Source: Cystobasidium ongulense (Eukaryota; Basidiomycota; Cystobasidiomycetes; Cystobasidiales; Cystobasidiaceae). From it: a stretch of DNA of 64,000 nucleotides. Shown here piece after piece: positions 59,921 to 64,000 of this stretch (position 1 is its first letter; each line of letters starts with the position of its first letter). A program made the position numbers and the translations under genes. The notes under the pieces were generated by a model, which ran no database searches, was not told the DNA's origin, and saw nothing but the letters and a program-made list of their open reading frames with translations. Location: positions 682,001 to 746,000 of the forward strand of contig BQUP01000009.1 of assembly GCA_022835595.1 (NCBI GenBank), given 5' to 3'.

Positions 59921-60653
59921 TGATGTGAGCTGGTCATAGTGACGAGGGTAGCGATAGTGATGGAATTAGCTAAAGTGATAAGACTAGTGATATTAATGAC
60001 AGTAACCACTCTCTGCGTATTTATTGGCAGTAATAGAAACATTGTATATTGGCAGCCAGCCTTTGTCTGGAGTTCCGGGGACGAGGGTGTGCAGGAGCAG
60101 GCTTGGCTGGTCCAGAAGGTAGCCTGGAGACGCTATAGTAGTCTAGGCAGCCCTTGCCAGAGGTTTGAAATCATCATCATCGTTGGCAGGTGTTGAAGCG
60201 AGGTCGATTGCCTACTGAAAAGAAGAGGCTTTGGAGCAGAACACTTGCTTGCCTTTGCACTTATTTTGCACTTCATTCACACACAGACTGACAGTACTCG
60301 GAGACAGATCCTGATGACAGTGATGGTGACGACGGACTGGACTGGATGCCTTGTCCACTGGCTATCTGACTGCTGCGCCGCCGAAGTCGCGAGCAGAGGT
60401 TCAAAAGCATGCCGGCACGATGCTCTCCGAGTCAACAATGCTAGCACATTGGCTGCTTGGTTGTATGACAAGCTCACTTTACTACACCTCCGACTGACCA
60501 AGTGACGGACTAGGCTTACCTCACCGTCGCGTCAAACAGGCCCGATGATACTGACCTCGGCAGCTCACGGATTGCGAGTCTGGTCCATCAATTGCAGGAC
60601 GACTTTCTACACCACTGCTCAATGGAACAACTTACCCGCCCTGTATCTACTTT
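59921..60653. other. spacer between F-box-like paralogues C and D
   Basis: No gene recognised; short frames at 59939-60196 and 60245-60505 lack motifs. Confidence 0.5.
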
Positions 60654-61798
60654 ATGCGTGTCACTATACGGTCACCAAGACACACCGACGGTCTCACAAA
60701 AACAGGGAGAAAGCTTCCACTCTCTATCCTATCTTTAATCGTTACTTTTTGCGACACCAAAACAAAGATAAAATGCACGCTCTCAAATCGAGAAGCGTAT
60801 ACTCACTTGCGGCATTGTCTATATCGCAATCTGGTAATCTCGTCCAGGGCACAGCTTGGACTCTTCCAAAGTTGGATCCTCGAACAAATTCGAAGAGGTG
60901 AGCTCCTGCGCAGTCTGCGAAGCAGACAATGGAGGATTGTTTGCTTACGAAGAAGACTTGCATCCTTTTTCCAGGAAGAGCGAAGGACACTTTGCGGTTT
61001 GTACAAACGTTTCAATATACTCCAGTCATCGAAACACAAACTTCGGCAGGACGCAACCTGCTTCGGGAATTTCGAAGAATCCCAGGAATCGGCGAAAATG
61101 GCAAGCATCTCTTTCCGAATCTGAAAAAAGCTAGTCTAAGATTGTTCGTCAACAACGGCGCGTTCGATCTAGAAGACGCTGTTACGCCTTTGAACTTGAC
61201 CGATCCACACAATAAAGGGCAAAATAGCTTCTTGTCTCAAGTACGGATGCTATCTCTACACTACTTGGCCTGCCATAGTGCCGGCGCGCATCGTCTTCCG
61301 CTAAAACACTTAGGACTAGGGAGAATTACTTCCATCCAGGTCAAACCTGCCATAGAAACAGGCCTTTGCCCCGATATCTTGCGTCTTTTTTACGAAGCGT
61401 ATTACTTAGAATCGATAAAGTTGGACCTTCGGGAGCAACTAAACCCCATGAATCGGTCTTCCTTTTTTCTGCGCCAAAATGTCCCAGCCGGGACTGTTCC
61501 AACAGCTATAGTCGAGATGATTCGTGATTTCATCAAGCAATCAGAAACGTCTTCATCAAGTTTACGGGAACTGTTCATCAGAATTCGAAGCGATCAAGCT
61601 TATTTACAGGATTGTATATGGCTTGCTTTGCAGAACGGCTCTGAAGTAGTCACACAGGTCGATTGGAGCAGGGTGAAGTGGGACATCGATGATTCACAGT
61701 TACCGCCACCGAATCCACGGCGTGGGAACTGCGCCGGCATCGACGAACATACGCATTCCCCTGTAGCCACCGTTCATCCACGATGTATAGTAATGTAG
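60654..61798 (+). CDS. F-box-like lineage-specific family, paralogue D (divergent)
   Basis: Exons 60654-60897 and 60975-61798 give 355 residues. The N-terminal block LSILSLIVTFCDTKTKIKCT, EAYTHLRHCLYRNLVIS keeps the C-D-T-x-T-K core and the L-x-x-C/L-L-F/Y-R pattern but has lost the EIQ triplet. A 77-base GT-AG phase-1 intron falls at the equivalent position; exon 2 has GRAKDTLRFVQTFQYTPVIE, HLFPNLKKASLRLFV and HLGLGRITSIQVKPAIETGL, matching the IFPxLxKAK and LLGIxxLTxV blocks of the others. The tail is Pro-rich. This is the most diverged copy; membership rests on block order and intron position. Confidence 0.6.
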
Positions 61799-62012
61799 AC
61801 TTTTCCATGATTGTTTAATACACGGAAGGAAGTAGACCACTCATGACGGAGTTAGCTCAATAACATACAGTACCGATTGGCTTGACGCTTCTACCAGACA
61901 AGCTATCCCTGAGTAACGTTGGGAGACCTGGCTTGGATGGGCAGCTTCCTATTTCGCTAAAGTTACAAGGGCTAGCTCTTTTGATGTTGTAGCTTCAGTT
62001 TTGACTATTAAC

Positions 62013-63737
62013 TCACCACTCTTGCGCTGCTAATTCAACAATTGGCCGAATCGCCTTTCTACCTTTGCCGTCTCCTTGCTGTTTCCACGCATATCGCTGA
62101 TGTCCAAAATCTTTCTCATCATGCCACACTTTAAGCTTCAAGTCCTTACTCTTCTCAAGCGAGTTCCTAATCTTGTGATAGATCCGCTCGGCCTCATCTT
62201 CCGTCAGACGCTGACCATGGCGGACAAGCAAGATGATCTCGCGGACTTTTGTACCATCGTCTTCTTTCGCTTTCGTCAGGATGACTAGCACATCGATCTG
62301 ATTCTCCCTGAGGAACGTTCGACTTTCACTTGCCCAGCCTTCTTGCGTCTTGTTATGCGCCTTTTCGATGAGTTTTGAAAAGCGGTGTGGGACATTCGCA
62401 TAACCAATATGCACGGGCTTTGTCGAGTTGTACATGATATCGCCCTTGTAATCACGCCTGTAATAAATTGCAAAGATGAGCGTGGAAAGCAGTCATATCC
62501 ATGTTTCGCAGAACAAAGATCTTACTGGTACAACTGCGTGATATTCAAATCTGCAATATCGTTCTGTGCCTTCTTCATTGTCTTTTTGATCCTTTTTGAT
62601 TCCTTCTTGATGTCACCTTTGCTATACGAGGTATACGGGAAGATGCCATTCGCAGCTTGCGTATCTTCAGGGCTGACCTTCTTCTCCTTCAAGCCGTTCG
62701 TGTCAAGGGACATAGTGGCGAACAAAATGTCTGCTAGCTCCTTTGGGATATCTGATCCGTGCTGACTTTGCTCGTCGAGAAGTAGCTGGGTCACAAGCGA
62801 GGTAGTCGAGCCGATCATCTTGATGATCCCTGTTCGCATATTGGGAATTAGTCGACGGCCCCTTTAGAGAATGGCTGATGGTTGGCTTACGTGGGTTGGC
62901 AGTCGCGTTGCGGCCACGGTCGGCATGACTGACACAGAGCAAATGTGAGCCCGCCCAGTCTAAGTACGCATACTTGATAATCTATAGACCTACTGATCTA
63001 TCATGCCTAAGAGGGGCACATTCTGCCAGTAAGAAAGCGGTCGATTGTGGTCGGTAAGCACAATTCCCCTGATCATCTGCGATAGCTTGTATCGGGGCCA
63101 CTTCAATTGGTCGAGAGCTGTTCGTAAAATGTGTAAAAGCTTGTCAACAGATGCAAAATCATGGACGTAGGTACACATGTACTCACTTAGGATCGCCTCA
63201 TGCACAGGCTGTAGTTTCGCATCATGCATGAGCAGCTTATTCTCTGGCCTGTAGTCGAGGACTGCGCTTTTGATCTGCAACAGGGCGACTGCTTTGAGTG
63301 GGTCGATATTGCGGTGTGAGAGCCAGTAGGCAGTGGCCAGCGATGAGACCAGGGAGTCGGTGTCTGTCAGTGTTACGCAGAAGGGGCAAATTAATCGACA
63401 CAGAGTCTTCAGTGTTGCGACATGTGAGGGATGCTCGCCCACCTGCTGCCTCGTTGCCTACGACCACGACCCACTCGTTGGCGCCTCCTTTTTCCAAACT
63501 CTCCAAGAAGCCGTCTTTGGCCTGCCGACACCACTTGTCGAATGCGGCTTCTTTGTGAGTGAACGGCGCGAGGGTATTGCTGCCGCGACTAAAAGCATCC
63601 TGTATGATTTCTGGGCCTTTTTGGAATACTTGTTGCTGTTGGAAAGGATTCGAATAGATGAAGGTGTTTGCGGGCAGAGCTAGAGCTTGAGTGGCGAAAA
63701 ATGCACTCGCGGCAATCAAGCTGCTAGAGAGCTTCAT
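62013..63737 (-). CDS. DHH-family exopolyphosphatase (PPX1-like) with signal peptide
   Basis: Removes terminal phosphates from inorganic polyphosphate. The start ATG at 63737 gives MKLSSSLIAASAFFATQALA, a good secretory signal peptide; an in-frame ATG at 63806 would bury it. The DHH core follows across several exons: VVVGNEAADTDSLVSSLATA (metal-binding DxD, formed by splicing at 63449), VALLQIKSAVLDYRPENKLL, IVLTDHNRPLS, then GMIDHHADRG (the DHH triad, formed by splicing across 62984-62933) and RIIKMIGSTTSLVTQLLLDE. The DHHA2-like C-terminal half includes DILFATMSLDTNGLKEKKVS, IGYANVPHRFSKLIEKA and ILLVRHGQRLTEDEAERIYH, with a stop at 62013. The yeast enzyme is cytosolic, so the signal peptide is noteworthy. 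All key metal ligands that I can see are present. Confidence 0.85.
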
Positions 63738-64000
63738 TTTTTTGAGAAGAGTGCTGGCTTGCTGTGAAGATGGAAGAAGCCCAACGTCAGCTGCGTTGCC
63801 TGCCATGTTCAGGGGCTGACTTGTTGACCCAAGCCTACATTCCCGAAGTCGTTCTTCTTCTGGTCGGTGACGCTATTTGTGGCTGCACGTGCAGAAAATG
63901 AAGCCAGGTGGTCGCGTGCTGCTGGCTTCAAGAAGGAACGACTTGCAGTTTAGGGAATATCGCGGAGAGAGAAGAATTATTGTAGCTGTGGTGATGGAGA
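63738..64000. other. upstream flank of the exopolyphosphatase gene
   Basis: Short edge region; no gene recognised. Confidence 0.5.

Overview
The window is nuclear DNA of a filamentous or dimorphic fungus, almost certainly a basidiomycete; I cannot place it to class. Coding sequence is broken by many short GT-AG introns (about 50-110 bases), the protein families are fungal, and one F-box gene has the CxxC-bearing architecture common in Basidiomycota. No rRNA, tRNA, CRISPR, prophage, retrovirus-like or Polinton-like element was recognised. Exon borders were worked out by hand from splice sites and reading frame; where exon lengths sum to whole codons I say so.

Layout. 1-1168: 5' part of an MFS anion symporter gene cut by the window edge. 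1951-2773 (-) DUF3632 protein and 2951-4036 (+) F-box protein form a divergent pair. 4223-4610 (-) small stress-type protein; 5015-6131 (-) BTB protein; 6939-9285 (-) vacuolar endopolyphosphatase (PPN1 type); 9669-13995 (-) meiotic axis protein Hop1 (HORMA + PHD + winged helix); 14862-15749 (-) aminoglycoside-phosphotransferase-fold kinase; 16889-19458 (+) ABCG half-transporter; 20264-21212 (-) CipC/DUF3759 protein built from nine tiny exons. 22100-24270 is a decayed accessory patch with transposase-like traces and a copied 3' end of the methionine synthase gene. 24679-27703 (-) MET6 methionine synthase; 28138-29703 (-) GPI-anchored Ser-rich wall protein; 31518-39184 (+) a very large kinesin-4 type motor; 39622-40009 (+) small hydrophilic protein; 40532-43914 (+) transketolase with a long hairpin in its last intron; 44249-44783 (-) coiled-coil protein; 45798-47519 (-) SET methyltransferase; 47824-48850 (+) Siw14-like phosphatase.

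49.3-61.8 kb holds four paralogous F-box-like genes (all +, 355-371 residues, one phase-1 intron at the same place). Two minus-strand genes are inserted between the first and second: a protein with a T1/BTB domain split by a large insertion, and a SMYD-like SET protein. 62013-63737 (-) encodes a DHH exopolyphosphatase with a predicted signal peptide.

Most genes are single-copy housekeeping functions: sulfur amino acid and pentose phosphate metabolism, polyphosphate turnover (two hydrolases), meiosis, transport and cytoskeleton. The most unusual content is the F-box-like array, the split T1 domain, the intronic hairpin, the microexons of the CipC gene and the partial MET6 duplication. I saw no clear multi-gene defence or biosynthetic system.
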